Shown here: in pieces, positions 10,141 through 23,100 of the stretch
Position numbering within the stretch: the first letter of the stretch is position 1
Layout of the letters: the number at the start of each line of letters is the position of its first letter
Assembly: GCA_003550305.1 (NCBI GenBank)
Contig: QKYT01000031.1
Coordinates: forward strand, 253,829-317,828
Source: Glomus cerebriforme
Lineage: Eukaryota > Glomeromycota > Glomeromycetes > Glomerales > Glomeraceae
Direction of reading: 5' to 3'
DNA length: 64,000 nucleotides
Translations under genes and position numbers: made by a program
The notes under the pieces: model-generated
Databases searched by the model: none
What the model saw: only the letters and a program-made list of their open reading frames with translations
What the model was told of the DNA's origin: nothing

Positions 10141-10560
10141 ATATGCTCAAGAGAACGGACCTTCGACTCAGAGTATGAATATGTTTATGGTATCTTCATG
10201 ACAGGTGAGATTTTTTTCAGCATTATTTTTTCGATTTGTGCATTACTAGCGCATAGTGCTAATTTTTTATGTAAACAGTAACTGATTGGTATTTCATCCT
10301 CCACAGTACTAAAAGTATCTACTATATGAGCAAGACTGAATATCACTAGCACTCAAGGACTCAACCGAATTACGCAAGAACGTGAAGAGGATTTTAGAGG
10401 ATAGGGTATCAGCCAGTAAAGAACCCGCAAATAAGAAGCGCCGTGTAGAAGAGATAATCAAAAAATAATTGTATAGGACACTAGCATAGACGTTATGTAT
10501 TACGGGCTAAGTCCCGATCTTGTATTTATTTTTCGCATGTATTAATAAAAAATTTTTACA
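10141..10560 (+). pseudogene. 3' fragment of multicopy coiled-coil family, copy 2
   Basis: The frame reads DSEYEYVYGIFMT, then a possible intron (gtgaga...acag, about 10205-10278) and VTDWYFILHSTKSIYYMSKT up to a TAG stop. A frameshifted continuation LKDSTELRKNVKRILEDRVS ends with a TAA near 10470. The Trp that is a stop in copy 1 is kept here. Tail sequence after the stop is shared with copy 1. It is broken by one stop and one frameshift. Confidence 0.6.
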
Positions 10561-10607
10561 CATAACATTGAATATTTCCTATCATATAAAAAACAATATT
10601 AATAATC

Positions 10608-10682
10608 ATGTTATCCGAACTTGAAGTATTGAAACAGCGTATCACTGAGCTTGAGGCTGAGAAGCAAAAATATGAATCTTGA
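10608..10682 (+). pseudogene. Truncated coiled-coil N-terminus
   Basis: ATG at 10608 opens MLSELEVLKQRITELEAEKQ and stops after 24 codons. The heptad-rich start resembles the N-terminus of a large multicopy family of Rhizophagus-type fungi, probably the same family as the two 3' fragments. Downstream, the phrase tgaatcttgaccca is duplicated (10670-10710). Confidence 0.5.
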
Positions 10683-10984
10683 CCCACCTCATGCGTGAAT
10701 CTTGACCCAGACGCGTGATGTTCAAGTGTGATATTTCATATTTGTAATGTGATAATACTGATATATAACTAATTAACGATATTTGAAAAAATTTTTTGTC
10801 TTTTAAACGTCTTTCTTCAAATAAAATATAAATGCCACAAAAAGTTTATTTAAAAAAATAGAGAAATAAGCTTTTTTTTTATATTTCAGTTTTTTAACTT
10901 TTTGAATTTTGCAAAAAAATGAAGATTTCTTTATTTTATTATGTCAAATGATATATCCAGTTTGTCCTTTTGCATTTGAATTAT

Positions 10985-11850
10985 TATTAACATCTGTAAA
11001 TGAATTACTACTCAAGGTATAGTTATTTGAAGGAGAAGCGACAAATATTCATAATTAGAAGGAGAAGGATGAATGCTAGTAAAAGGATATGCAGAGTGTG
11101 CGTAAGAATCATAAGGAGCAAAAAATTGAGGAATAAAAGTAAGGGGACTTCGCAATTCTTGCATAGGAAAATCAATTGCATCAGAAATTTCAGGTTGAGT
11201 GGGATTTTTATTAATGTTTCTTTAGTTTGTTCCTAAATAAATGTAAGTTTCATTAATATAGCATCAATTATAATAAATAAATAATAATTTCAAAATATAC
11301 TTTAGAATTTCAGATGTTTCTTCTTATTCTTTTAGTATTTCTTTTTTCAGATGCAAATGAGCTTGTTTCTTGAGAGTTTTGTTGAACTGCTCAAAGAATC
11401 CTCGAAGGTTTTTGTGGTTTTGCTATAGGTTTAGGTGGTGCTCCAAAGCTACTACTTGTTCCATGATTATTTGGCGTAATTGGATGAAAAGGATTATTAT
11501 TAACATCTGATTGTACTCTATTGGCTTGAAAAATTGCTCCACCTTTTTATAATGTAAAGTAAATTAGCAATGTTGTTATCAATAAATAATTAAAAAGCAC
11601 TTTACCTTGAATTTCAAATATCTTTACAATCTCATTAAATGCTATTTCTACATCACCATTGTAAATTAGTTCATTTTTCTTTTCCGCTGGAAGTACTCTA
11701 TGCTTATTTTTAAAATAATTTACTAAATCAGCTTTTATTTCTTGTTGATATAATGAACTATTTATTTGTGCTTGTTGAGCTGCGTGATTATGCTTACAAA
11801 CATCACGAAATGGACATAAAAGGTATTTACCATTAGTAACATATCTTTTT
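10985..11850 (-). pseudogene. Fragment of a CCCH-like protein gene
   Basis: The minus strand reads RYVTNGKYLLCPFRDVCKHN then H from about 11850, a possible single C-x5-C-x-H finger. It continues with an acidic/basic region to EIVKIFEIQ, a GT-AG intron (about 11605-11540), and a Pro/Asn-rich stretch (HPITPNNHGTSSSFGAPPKP). A TGA then precedes a same-frame basic tail (EKRNTKRIRRN). A further Pro/Tyr-rich open block follows at 11205-11010. A stop directly upstream of the first block and the internal TGA suggest a truncated, inactive gene. Family unknown. Confidence 0.4.
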
Positions 11851-11854
11851 TAAA

Positions 11855-12715
11855 GGAATAGCTTATATAAGTCTTAGCTTAGTATAATAAATTAATTTAG
11901 TAGAAATATAGTCAATATAAATTATTAGATGATTTGTACAATAGCATTTTATATGAAAAATTAGATTTAATATTAGATTTAAATAATAATAGTATAGATT
12001 TGTATAATAGACTAGTTAATTTCTCACAGGTATAAGATTAGAAAATGGTTGATGAAACATATATTAAGAGATCTATTCTTATAAATCACCATTTTGCATG
12101 ATAAGTTATGCTTTTCTAATATAAAAGATATATTTGTATTTTATTATTATATAATTGTCAATTGATATTAATTTTAATAAACTATGATTAACTTATTTAA
12201 AAAAAAAAAAAACTTAATTTTATTCTTTAAAAAAAAAATATTATTTTATATTAAACAGAATCTACATATAGTATTTTGATAATAAATAAAAAATGTATTT
12301 GGTTACTTGGCATATATACTGGTGATGATTTAGCTATTTGTTATATGTACTGGTATTATACTAACAAGAAGGATAAGGAGAATTTATAAAAGATAAATAG
12401 AAATCTATATTTTATATTAAAATTATAAATAAATATTTAATAAATGTTTCAGAACTTTTTGTTAAAAAAAAAAAATTTTTACTATTTTCATAATATTTAC
12501 TTTATAAAATAATAGTTGTCTGAAGTAAAGTGAAGAACTATATATATTTATGCAAAGTTAGGGCAAAATTAGCAAATTCTTTAATTTTGGCCAAAATATT
12601 CAAGAAAATAAATTGTAATACTGTAATATTTTATATGAAATCACGTGTAATGAGAAGAACTCAGAAAAGTATTATTGGAAAAATTCCTCGTGAAGATATA
12701 TTTCAGTTTATAATT
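11855..12715. other. AT-rich spacer upstream of COX18
   Basis: Nothing recognised. An open frame joined to COX18 extends upstream from a GTG at 12530, but no conserved residues are seen before the ATG at 12716. Confidence 0.35.
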
Positions 12716-14192
12716 ATGCTAAAGTTTTATAAAATTATTCCGAGTAGAAATTTGCGTCAGAATTCATTTTTAAATAATTCATTTCTTTATAATTCATTTC
12801 GATACAATGGATTTTATCAAGTTAAAAATATTGTTTGTTCAAATCAAAGAAATTTTTTCTCAACTTCAGCCTCTTTAACAAATTCCAATACAAACAAAAT
12901 TATAGATTATTCTCCTCCTTCCACACTTCCATCAACACTTACTCTTACTGATACTTTACCTGAAAATTTACCTACAAATGATGTCAATTTCATAATATCA
13001 TTTAACCAATCTATTCTTGAATTTATACACAATTCAGCAGGTCTTCCATGGTGGGCAACTATATTAATATCAACAATAATACTCCGTACCTTTATAACTT
13101 TACCCATTGCCATTATTCAACAAAAAAGTGGTGCAAGGATACTGTCTTTACAACCACAAATAATGGAACTATTTGAAAAGCTTAAACATGAGGTTGTAAG
13201 AGAAGTTAAAAAACGAAATGGAACTTATGAAGAATTTCAAAGCGAATTAACAAATAAGGTTGGTCGTTTATAATTCTATAATACGTAAATAAAATTATAT
13301 TTCTATTTGTTATTAATATTCAAGTAATTTGAATTATATTTATAATATAGTTTAAAGCAAAAATTAGAGAAATATATAAAGCAAATAAATGTTCTCCTAT
13401 AAGAAACTATTTATTACCTTGGGTACAAATACCACTCTTCATAAGTAATTCATTAACTTTAAGGCATATGGTAGATTCTACTACAAAATCAAACTTCAAC
13501 ACAAATACAAGCTTAACTATCCCTGAAACCACTATTGTTAGCTCTACATCAAACATAAATAATATAGACGCTATAACCTCTATTGATAATATGTCAACAG
13601 ATACATTAATAAATGGTGGAATATTATGGTTTAATGATTTAACGTTAACAGATCCTACATTTATCTTCCCTTTAGCAATAGGGCTTACTAATCTTCTGAA
13701 TATTGAGGTAATTAAATGTGAATTTTAAATAATTATAATCCGTCTAAATTATCAATTAAAAAATGTGAGAATAATTTTTTTTTAGATACATTCCTGGTTT
13801 ACTAAATATCAACCAAGTATTAGGTCAAAAATATTAAAAAATTTAAGTAGAGGATTATCTGTGCTAATGATACCTGTTGCTACCCAAGCACCTATGGTAA
13901 GTTTAATGTTAAATTTGGTTGATTGATTTTTTGTATTATTTTATATTATTTATTATTTTTCTTATTTGTATAGGCAATATGCTTATATTGGTTATCATCT
14001 AGTACATTTAGCGTTGGACAAAATTTAATAATTCAATTACCCTATATACAAAAAAAATTTGGATTTCCTGAAAAGAAATTTGAAATTTCTTCAACATCCA
14101 AACAAACTGAAAAAGTTAAAGAGGCACTTGAAACATTTAAAAAGAATAATAAAACAAAAAATGGTTCCTTAAAGAATAAAAGAAAGAAATAA
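12716..14192 (+). CDS. COX18: Mitochondrial inner-membrane insertase COX18 (Oxa1/YidC family)
   Basis: Four exons (12716-13258, 13351-13707, 13786-13896, 13974-14192) give 409 aa. The family inserts membrane proteins, and Cox18 exports the C-terminal tail of Cox2. The N-terminus is basic and Asn/Ser-rich, consistent with mitochondrial import. The Oxa1-like core begins with AGLPWWATILISTIILRTFI and includes NYLLPWVQIPLFISNSLTL, GGILWFNDLTLTDPTFIFP and an SVGQNLIIQLP helix. The GGILWFxDLT and NLLNIE phrases fit COX18 better than OXA1. In-frame ATGs upstream (12636, 12648) are possible, but MLKFYKI fits a targeting start best. It converges with the cyclophilin gene, 36 bp away. Confidence 0.85.
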
Positions 14193-14228
14193 AGGTTTTA
14201 TTTAAAACCAATAGATTTTCTAAAATTT

Positions 14229-15871
14229 TTAATCAAACATTTTTGCAAATGCTTTCTTTTGTGCTTTCTCACGAGCTTGAATTTTTTGATTAGCTATAGC
14301 CATTTCTTTTACAATAGCAGCGTCTTTAGGATTTAATTTTAAAGCTTCCTGTAAATCTTTTATGGCTTCTTCTTCATCTTTCATACCAACTTTAGCACTT
14401 CCACGTCTATATAATGCCTTAGCCTTATCTGTATCTGATAAATACTCTGGTGACATTTCAAGTACTGTGGTAGTATCATCAACAGCACTTTGCCGATTAT
14501 TTAATTTAAGTGCACATGCAGCTTTATTAAGATAACATGGGATTTTAAGCGAATAGAATTTCCTTTCCAGTTCTGGTGGATCATCATCTTCAAATGTTGT
14601 TTTCTCATTCAAATAACGAATTGCCTATTAAGAAAAAGAAATAAATATTCCATTTTTAATTAAAGTAGAAAATAACAATGTACAATCAAAAATGTTCTTA
14701 AATTTTCATACGGTACAATACCTTGGAGTATTTCTTATTTGCATTTAAATAATCTCCTTTTTTGAAATAATCATTGCCAATGTCTTTAACTTTTTGAGCA
14801 GTTTCTAACAAATTTTCAGGGCTTGAAGGTCCAGATTCATCCTCTATAAGTTTTATAAAATATGAAATATTTTTAACATAATTTTAATAAAATCAAAATA
14901 AAAATTTTGAATATTACCGGGCCAATCCTCATAAATGTCACCGTCCGCTGGAACTGAAACGCCATCGTCTTCGTCTTCTTTCAATTCTCCGCAATCAACA
15001 ATTGTAACTTTCTTAATCGGCCTATCATTAGCTCCGGTTGGATTATTCTCAATGGCTCGGACTACTGATTTACCCTTTAACACTTTACCAAATATCACAT
15101 GTTTGTTATCTAAATGCGTTGCCTGAATGAAATTAAATAAATTATTATAACAATCATTATAACTGAGATAAATAATTCAAATTATAATAATTTTTATAAT
15201 ACCTTTCCTGTAGTGATGAAAAACTGAGAACCATTCGTATTTGCTCCAGCATTCGCCATCGACAATAGAAAAGGTTCGTCGTGTTTCACATCAAAACCCT
15301 CATCTATAGAAAACTCTTTATAAGTATATATTTTAATTTCTCTCACTAAAATAATCAAGTTTACGGACCGTCGAATTTATCTCCGTAAATACTTTCACCT
15401 CCGGTACCATCGCCTCTGGTGAAATCACCACCTTGAACCATAAAACCCTATTTTTTCATTAAATGAATAAATAATAAACAAATTAGATGAAAAAAAAATT
15501 TACTATATTTTTAAATCTTACCTTGATTACACGATGAAACGTGCTACCTTTATAATGAAGTGGATGACCGGATTTACCAATACCCTTTTCTCCTGATAAA
15601 TTTCAATGATGTACTGTCGATTTAGAAATTATTTAAATTTATCATTAAGGATTTATGATATGATTTACCTGTACAAAGCGCACGAAAATTTTCCACAGTA
15701 TTTGGTACAAGGTCGTCAAACTACATAATAGCATATATCATGACGCGATAAATGCATAAAGTCGCGCTTTTTTCGTGTTTTGAAAAAAAATATTATTCTT
15801 ACCAATTCGAATACGATTCGACCTTCGCGTACATCTCCAATATCAATATCAAAAAAACAACGAACAGACAT
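14229..15871 (-). CDS. CPR6: CYP40-type peptidyl-prolyl isomerase (cyclophilin + TPR)
   Basis: Eight exons (15871-15803, 15720-15669, 15592-15522, 15447-15369, 15303-15203, 15122-14918, 14843-14722, 14624-14229) give 364 aa, the usual length for cyclophilin 40. Residues 1-180 form the cyclophilin domain with active-site phrases [15 protein letters not shown] and NGSQFFITT. The rest holds TPR motifs (NYFK-type linker, [34 protein letters not shown]) that bind the Hsp90 C-terminus in this family. The fourth intron must start gtccgt to keep the frame KFDDEGFD, an unusual donor. The start is 236 bp from the divergent AFG1 start. The symbol follows the yeast orthologue. Confidence 0.93.
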
Positions 15872-16107
15872 CGTAAATTTAAATATAATAAGCTGAGGAA
15901 AATTTTAGAAACAGAAATTTGAACTCCGTATTTATATTCAATTAATGGAATTTGCTAGAAATATTGAGAAATAAACCAAAAAAATATTACTGATTATGTC
16001 TACAATAAGATTAGATTTTCCACACCGCTATGATTCAAATATTAAAAAAGGAAATATTTCCCGATTTGATCCCTCATTTTACTTTCACTCATTTCTATCG
16101 TTAGAAA

Positions 16108-17989
16108 ATGACTATAATAGAAATAGAAATCTTTAGTAAATTAACTCGAACTCTTGCTTATTCTTATTCCTCTTCTAGACCAATGCAGTACCATGGTAGA
16201 TTGGTACTTAATACACGACATTCATGCTTCTCCAATCCTATTTTTAGAATGTATTCTGTTTTTAAAAAACAGGACACGCTAATATCACATTCAATTAGGT
16301 CTAAAGTCAAAGGACCTTCAAAACGTTCTTTAGCAACGCATAATGAAAATCTTGAAATTGAAGCAAATAATGATCCTTCTGAAATATCCTATAAAGGTCC
16401 ATTTGCTGATGAGACCAATTTGAGATTTTTAGAATCTAATTATTTATCGGAAAATACTTCAATATCGAAAGGTAAATAATAAATTCAAATCAATTATTTA
16501 GTTATATTTTATATTAATAATTTGATATTTTACTATAAAGTTGGGCCTATTTCGCGGTATAATGCACTTATTGCCTCAGGAATGGTAAGAGAAGATTCAT
16601 TTCAACGTAACATTGTAAATATTTTACAAGATATGCACGATCGACTATTGAATTATGATCCACCACTTATTAATGACGCAACAGATGAAATAAATAACGG
16701 AGCAGTTTTTGGCAAGGTAATTAAATTGTTTTTAATATATAAGATCAATAAAACATTAATATCTATTTTTTATTATATATTATAGCTATTTAAATTGTTT
16801 AGCACGCAATCTAAAAACAATTCTATTAATAGTCCAAAAGGATTATATTTATATGGAGACGTAGGATCAGGAAAAACAATGTTAATGGATCTTTTCTACG
16901 ATACATTACCAACAAAACGTAAACGACGTGTACATTTTCACGCTTTTATGTTAGATGTACATGATCGTATTCATCGTTGGAAACAAGAAAATTATGAAAC
17001 TCATGATACAATACCACGAATTGCAACAGATTTAGCAAATGATGCAATAATTCTTTGTTTTGATGAGTTTCAAGTAACAGACATTGCAGATGCTATGATT
17101 TTACGTCGTCTTTTTGATGAATTATTTAATCGTGGTGTAGTTGTTATAACTACTTCAAATCGACACCCTGATGACCTTTATAAAAATGGAATACAACGAA
17201 AAAGTTTTATTCCGTGTATTGAACTTATAAAACAAAAATGTCAAATTCAAACACTTAATTCTGGGAAAGATTATCGCAGACTTGCAACAGAAACAACCCG
17301 GGCTTATTTTTATCCATTGAATTCTCAAACTTCAGAATCCATAAATATTACATTTAAAATGTTGACAAATAATAATCCCGTTGTACAAAGAAAATTGGAA
17401 TTTCTTGGTAGATCTTTAATAGTACCGAAATCTTGTAATTATATAGCAAAATTTACTTTTCAAGAATTATGTTATCAATCTTTAAGTTCAGCTGACTATT
17501 TAGAATTAATGAAATATTATAATACAATTATTTTAACTAATATACCACAAATGAATTTTGCATTAAGAAATGAAGCGAGAAGATTTATTACACTAATTGA
17601 TGCTATATATGATACAAAGGTAAAAAGTGAATTAATTCGTATTTTTTTATTTCATACCTTTTTAAAAATTTTTATTATTATATTTGAACTAGGCAATATT
17701 AATTTGTTCAGCAGAAACATCAATTCATGATTTATTCAATGAAGAATCTCCATTGCATCCTGAAGATCATCATACATTATTTCATGATGTTGAATTCCAT
17801 TTAGATAAAAACGAACAAAATAAAAATGCACCTATATTTACGGGTGAAGAAGAAAGATTTGCTTTTAAAAGAGCGATTTCGAGATTAATTGAAATGCAAG
17901 GAGAAGAATGGATGAAGAAAGTTATATTAAAAATTAGATCTGGCGGAAAAAATATAGTTACTAGGCCAACTGTGGAATATATGGGATAG
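16108..17989 (+). CDS. AFG1: AFG1/LACE1-like mitochondrial AAA ATPase
   Basis: Four exons (16108-16471, 16541-16716, 16786-17619, 17693-17989) give 556 aa. Walker A is GDVGSGKT and Walker B is ILCFDEFQVTDIADAMIL. The sensor region TTSNRHPDDLYKNGIQRKSF is typical of the AFG1 branch, whose members help degrade mitochondrially encoded respiratory-chain subunits. The N-terminus has basic, Ser/Arg-rich targeting character. The C-terminal exon carries the conserved FAFKRAISRLIEMQ helix. It shares a short bidirectional promoter with the cyclophilin gene. Confidence 0.92.
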
Positions 17990-18000
17990 TTTACCAAAAA

Positions 18001-18332
18001 AGTAAATAATATATATATTTATTTTTATAACCTATTTATTATTTAAATTATTATGAATAATAAAAATAAAATGGCATAAATGCTATTATAGGTTAACGCA
18101 TTATTCTCCCTTTTCATTGACAAAAAAACGGCTTAAAAGTATTCTTACTCGATTTTTATTTTATTATTATATTATTTATTAAGCAAATACATGCTAATAA
18201 TCTAATGACACTCTATATGTTTTTTAATAATAACCGGTTGTAATTCATAATGAAAATTTCTATTCCTAAATACGTTCAAGAATAATTGCAATACCTAGAG
18301 AAGAATATAATATATTAGTGTATGAAAAAACA
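18001..18332. other. Intergenic 3' region between AFG1 and thiolase
   Basis: Short convergent 3' untranslated DNA. No further feature seen. Confidence 0.4.
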
Positions 18333-19755
18333 TTAACATGAAAACAACCTAAAAATAATACCTTGTCCGCCCCCAATACAAGCAGAGCCAATAGCATATT
18401 GTTTTTTTGTTCTATGTAATTCGCTAACCAAATGCGCTAAGATACGAGAGCCCGATGCAGCAAGTGGATGACCTAGAGCAACAGCGCCCCCATTTGTATT
18501 TGTGATGTTGCGATTTAGTCCTAATTCTTTTTCTACAGCCAAATATTGAGCGGCAAAAGCTTCATTGACTTCAATGATTTCGATATCAGAAAGTTTCAAT
18601 TTGGCTTTCTCTAATACTCCCTTTATAGCAAAAACCGGACCAATTCCCATAATAGTAGGCTCAACACCCGTTACAAAATAACTAACTATTTTTGCTAAAG
18701 GGGTTAAACTATACTTATTTACAGCATTTTCACCAGCAACAATTACTGCTCCCGCTCCATCACTTATACCAGAAGCGTTACCAGCAGTAACGAGACCGGT
18801 ATCCTTTTTAAACACTGAAGGAAGCTTTGCCAATGATTCAATTGTGGTATTTGGACGAGGATGTTCATCTGTATCAAAAACTTGAACGCCCTTCTTTGTC
18901 TTAATTTCAATCGGGACAATTTCTTGTTTAAATCGTCCAGCTTCGTTGGCTATATATAAACATTAAAATGATTCTTTAATGAGTACAAAATCATGTAATA
19001 AATAGTGAGAAATTATCAATATTACCAGCTGCCCAACGATTTTGGCTACTTAGCGCATATTCATCTACTTGTTCACGAGTAATATTATATTTCTCGCCCA
19101 GAATTTCAGCCGTAATACCCATAGGTGTTTTTGTAGGATATTGATCAACTAAAGTGGCAGCCAACGAATCTTCCAACTTAAGATCAATTCCATAACGGGT
19201 TCCCCAACGTACATCATTAAGAGTATAAGGTGATTTACTCATATTCTCCGCACCACCAGTTAACACAATATTTGCGTCGCCAGCACGTATTTCTTGAACA
19301 GCATTAATAACTGATTGAAATCCACTACCACATAATCTATTTATAGTCAATGCTGGTACATGAATGGGTAAACCAGCGCGATGACCAACATGACGAGCTA
19401 AATAAGCTGCAGAATTATCAGTTTGGCAAACATTACCAAAGATCACTGAATCAATCGGAACATTTTTTGGCAAAGTATTAATAGCTGCTTTTGCGGCTAT
19501 TCCACCAAGCTCAGTTGCTGTAAGTTGAAAAACCAGAAATTAGATAAATAATATTAGAACGAATCTTAAAATGAGTACATACCTGTGTAATTCTTCAAAG
19601 TACCACCAAAAGCACCAAAAGCCGTTCCTTATGAATAATTAAGTGAAATAAAATATTAAAAAATAAAATAACAAATACTATAATAGTGTTGAACAGAACA
19701 TATAACGAAAAAAATTATTACGTTTTGCAGCTACAATAAATACATTTGGTGCCAT
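18333..19755 (-). CDS. ERG10: Acetyl-CoA C-acetyltransferase (thiolase)
   Basis: Four exons (19755-19722, 19627-19583, 19517-19026, 18949-18333) give 395 aa, the usual thiolase length. The enzyme condenses two acetyl-CoA to acetoacetyl-CoA, the first step of the mevalonate and sterol pathway. The nucleophilic Cys lies in NRLCGSGFQSV. The catalytic His lies in NGGAVALGHPLAASGSRI, and the second Cys in SACIGGGQG. The N-terminus (MAPNVFIVAAKRTAFGAFGG) has no obvious extended targeting peptide and no C-terminal SKL, which favours the cytosolic form. A mitochondrial form cannot be excluded. Confidence 0.93.
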
Positions 19756-20150
19756 TATAATTTTAACAAGAAAAACGGACAATGAAACTCGTAAAAATAA
19801 ATAATAACGTGTATTTAAAAAAAAAAAGATGAGACGTATATTATAGGAAAATTTTATAATTGGTGTAACTTAACAGTTAATCAACCATCACACAATTGTT
19901 GAATTAACGTCAATGCGAATGAAAATAAGTAAACATCGCAGGTGTGTCAGAATTTTTGCCATAATTTTTAATTTTCAAAAAGGCAAGTTCGTCACTGTTT
20001 TTTTTGTACTATATAGCAGATAGCCCCAATTTTCTGTAGACTGAAAAATATTGCATCTATTTTAAAATTTGTCATTTTCATTTCTTCGACAAAAAAAAAA
20101 AAAAACTGGCTGAGAACTATTCCATTTGCATTATATAAGCTAATAACAGC

Positions 20151-23100
20151 ATGGATTCTTCCAGTTTAACCAAAATATCTCCGATTGAATCCACTACAAC
20201 AAATGTTCTTACAGTGGTATTTATATTTCTTAGAATAAATTATTTACTAATTTCGATTTTGGTTTCAATCATATAATTTTTTTTTTACTTACTTTTCAGT
20301 CAAATATAATTAAAGTGGGGTGGTGTAAATATATTTATACTTGTACTGGAGACCAACTCCGCTCATTTGTCACTTCCGCCCCGTCGTCTGAAGTTGAAAA
20401 TTTATCGCGCATCAATGATCCAATCGTCGTTAATTATATGGTATTATTAGAGAAAGGTATACCATGTACGTGGAAATATAAAGACGAAAATGAAAAAAAC
20501 TTTGAAATTTTATTCACTGATAAAATGTTAGTCCGGGAGTTATATGTCTTCTGGCTTGAAGACGCTGAAGAACGTCCACCAGCCTTGGACAATTTAACTA
20601 GTCTTGATGGTAATGTTATATTTAATATTATAAATATTATATGTTTATAAATTTATCTGAATTAATTATCATTTATCATTATAGGCCTTGAAATTGCTGA
20701 AATGGGAGTCTTCAGTTGGGAAGATTTTGAAAACTCAGCAATACAATTTGACCTATTTATAAGGTCAATAAAAAATTTAATAAGCCGGTAAAATTTGCAT
20801 TTTCATACTCTCGGACTCTTTTCGAAATTCAGTTTTTATAAATACTTGAATAATTTAAATTTTTTTAAACAAATAGAACATTAATAGGAAAAGGTGCAGT
20901 GCCAATGGGAGAATTGCATTTGTTTCCGAAGTCCGAGCAAAAAATATATGAATGGTGGGTTTAATTTGTGTTTTTTTTTTTGATTTATTTAATTGGATAT
21001 CTATCTAATTTTTTTTTTTTAAAAAAAAAAATTTTATCTAGTATATTATCATGTAAATATAATATTCACATAACATCGACTAATCTGGCTGTAAACCCAG
21101 TTATCAGATATCAAAGTTTGCGGCCGTTAGCACCTTCTGACTTTTCCAAGCCAGAAGAAGTTAAAGTCTTATTATCTCCTTCAGGGATGAGGGCAAGTCT
21201 TTTACCATATCGTCGTTATGAAGCCGATGACATTGCGGCTGTTTTGAACGAGTTTAGAACTTTATTTGGGCTTGACCTGTCAAATTTAGACGACGACTCA
21301 TCGATACCTACACTAGTACATGTACAAATAACGCACGACGGCATCACCAAAGACTTTCCATATCCTGCAAAGGGTGTTTACGTTATAACAGATAGCAATA
21401 ATAGTTATCGTTGTGAAGCTCGAGATTCTGGGATGGTTCCAGAAATTTTTAGTAACGTTGTCGATGTTTCATCTGAACAAAGGTCAAAGCCAAGCAAATG
21501 GTGGCCGTATAATGATCATTCAAAAGAAGCCGTGCAGATTTTGAAATTTAGAAATTCCGTTGATTTAAGCACGCCATCTCCTGGTGTGGATACAATGACG
21601 CCAAATACCCCTGGAATGGGAAATGGTACTTCAAGTGCTAGCTCGCCGGGACATAACTTGGGTACTAGTCGGTCTTCAAAGAAGAGGCCGTTGGAAACAA
21701 AGGCTTACCCGTCACCGCCAGATGTTATAATATCTAATGAAATACAGTTGCCGCCACCACAAAATGATTCAGATTTGCCTGATGATATAATAGGTACTAT
21801 CGAATCATACGACCCATATGAAGTCTATTTACTTGATGATATATTTTCACATCAAGTTACTGAAGCAGATTTTGATATTTGTGATAATAAAGATGTAAGT
21901 AGCATATTTAAATAATAACTAATTTATATTTTAAATATCTTTCTAATAAATTTTTAAAACTGACATTAAATAGTCGCAAACTATTTCGCCGACAACAAAC
22001 GATCACACGCCTGGCAACATATCTATAGCCAATGAAGATTCCCCATCTGTTGGTCAAACCCAAATTTCTTTAGCTAAACAAAGACAACAGCTAATTGATC
22101 GTGATCTTCATTTTGAAATTGGTAAAATCAAGCTTAAATACTGTCCGGAGGATTATACACCATTAAAATTCCAAAATGAGGTTGACATGTCTAAATACAT
22201 GCCTGGAGGAAAGTTTTGTCGTGTTACAAATCGTAAAAAGCGAAAACGAGGTTTCTTTTATACGCCAGATTATGAACCGGCTTGGGTTTTGGAAGCCAAA
22301 AAACCTAAAACCTTAAATGATAATTCAAAATCTAGTCATAAACGAAAGGCGGAGGAAACAGAATGTTCTTCGAGTGAAAGTGATACTGATAATACTAGTG
22401 AGAGTTGTGAAAGTGAATCTGAATCTGATATTGAATCCGACGGTGAATCATCAGAATTTGAATGGAAAAATGAGACTGGCAATTTAAATGTTTCAAATCA
22501 TCGCGAGCTGGGTTTCTTAAATTCTGGACGTCTAAGTATGGTATTTAATATCTACGTTCTTTATGAACGTCGGCGACTTCAACGTTTAACAGATTGCGAA
22601 GTTTGCAACGATACACAATCCGAATTAGCATTACAGTTTCTTCGAGAACAAATAGTAGGTGGTTCGTATCCTTTTGGTGCAGGAATTCATGGTGAAGGCG
22701 AGAGTACTTTTGAATTTATTGAATCACGTAGACGAATTTTAGAAAATCTTAATGATGGTAAATTTTCTTTTTGTTGAATATATTGATTGAATATACGTAT
22801 ACTTCTCGATTTTGCCTCTTCTAATCTTTCCTCTATAATTATTTTTTATAGATCTTCCTACGTCTTCTGCTCTTCCATCAGAACAGCAAGAAATTACTCT
22901 GTCACTAAAGAATGTTATCGAAGAAATTTCTGTCAAATTTCCACGTCCAGAAAAATATCCACAGTTGTCCGTAAATGGACCGCTACATGTTCAAGATTAT
23001 TATAAATTAAATGGTATATATATATATGTTCATTTCTCTTATATAATTGTAATTATATTAATTTATTTTTTGTTTTTAGGTTCTCAATTCAAGATTAATG

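Noticed and set aside
9722..10150. 142-codon repeat frame as a protein gene
   Set aside because: Any 21-bp tandem array without stops in one frame gives this. No support beyond the frame itself, so kept only as a repeat and a low-interest finding.
12530..12715. N-terminal extension of COX18
   Set aside because: The longer frame starts from GTG and lacks targeting-signal character. The ATG at 12716 gives a better mitochondrial start.
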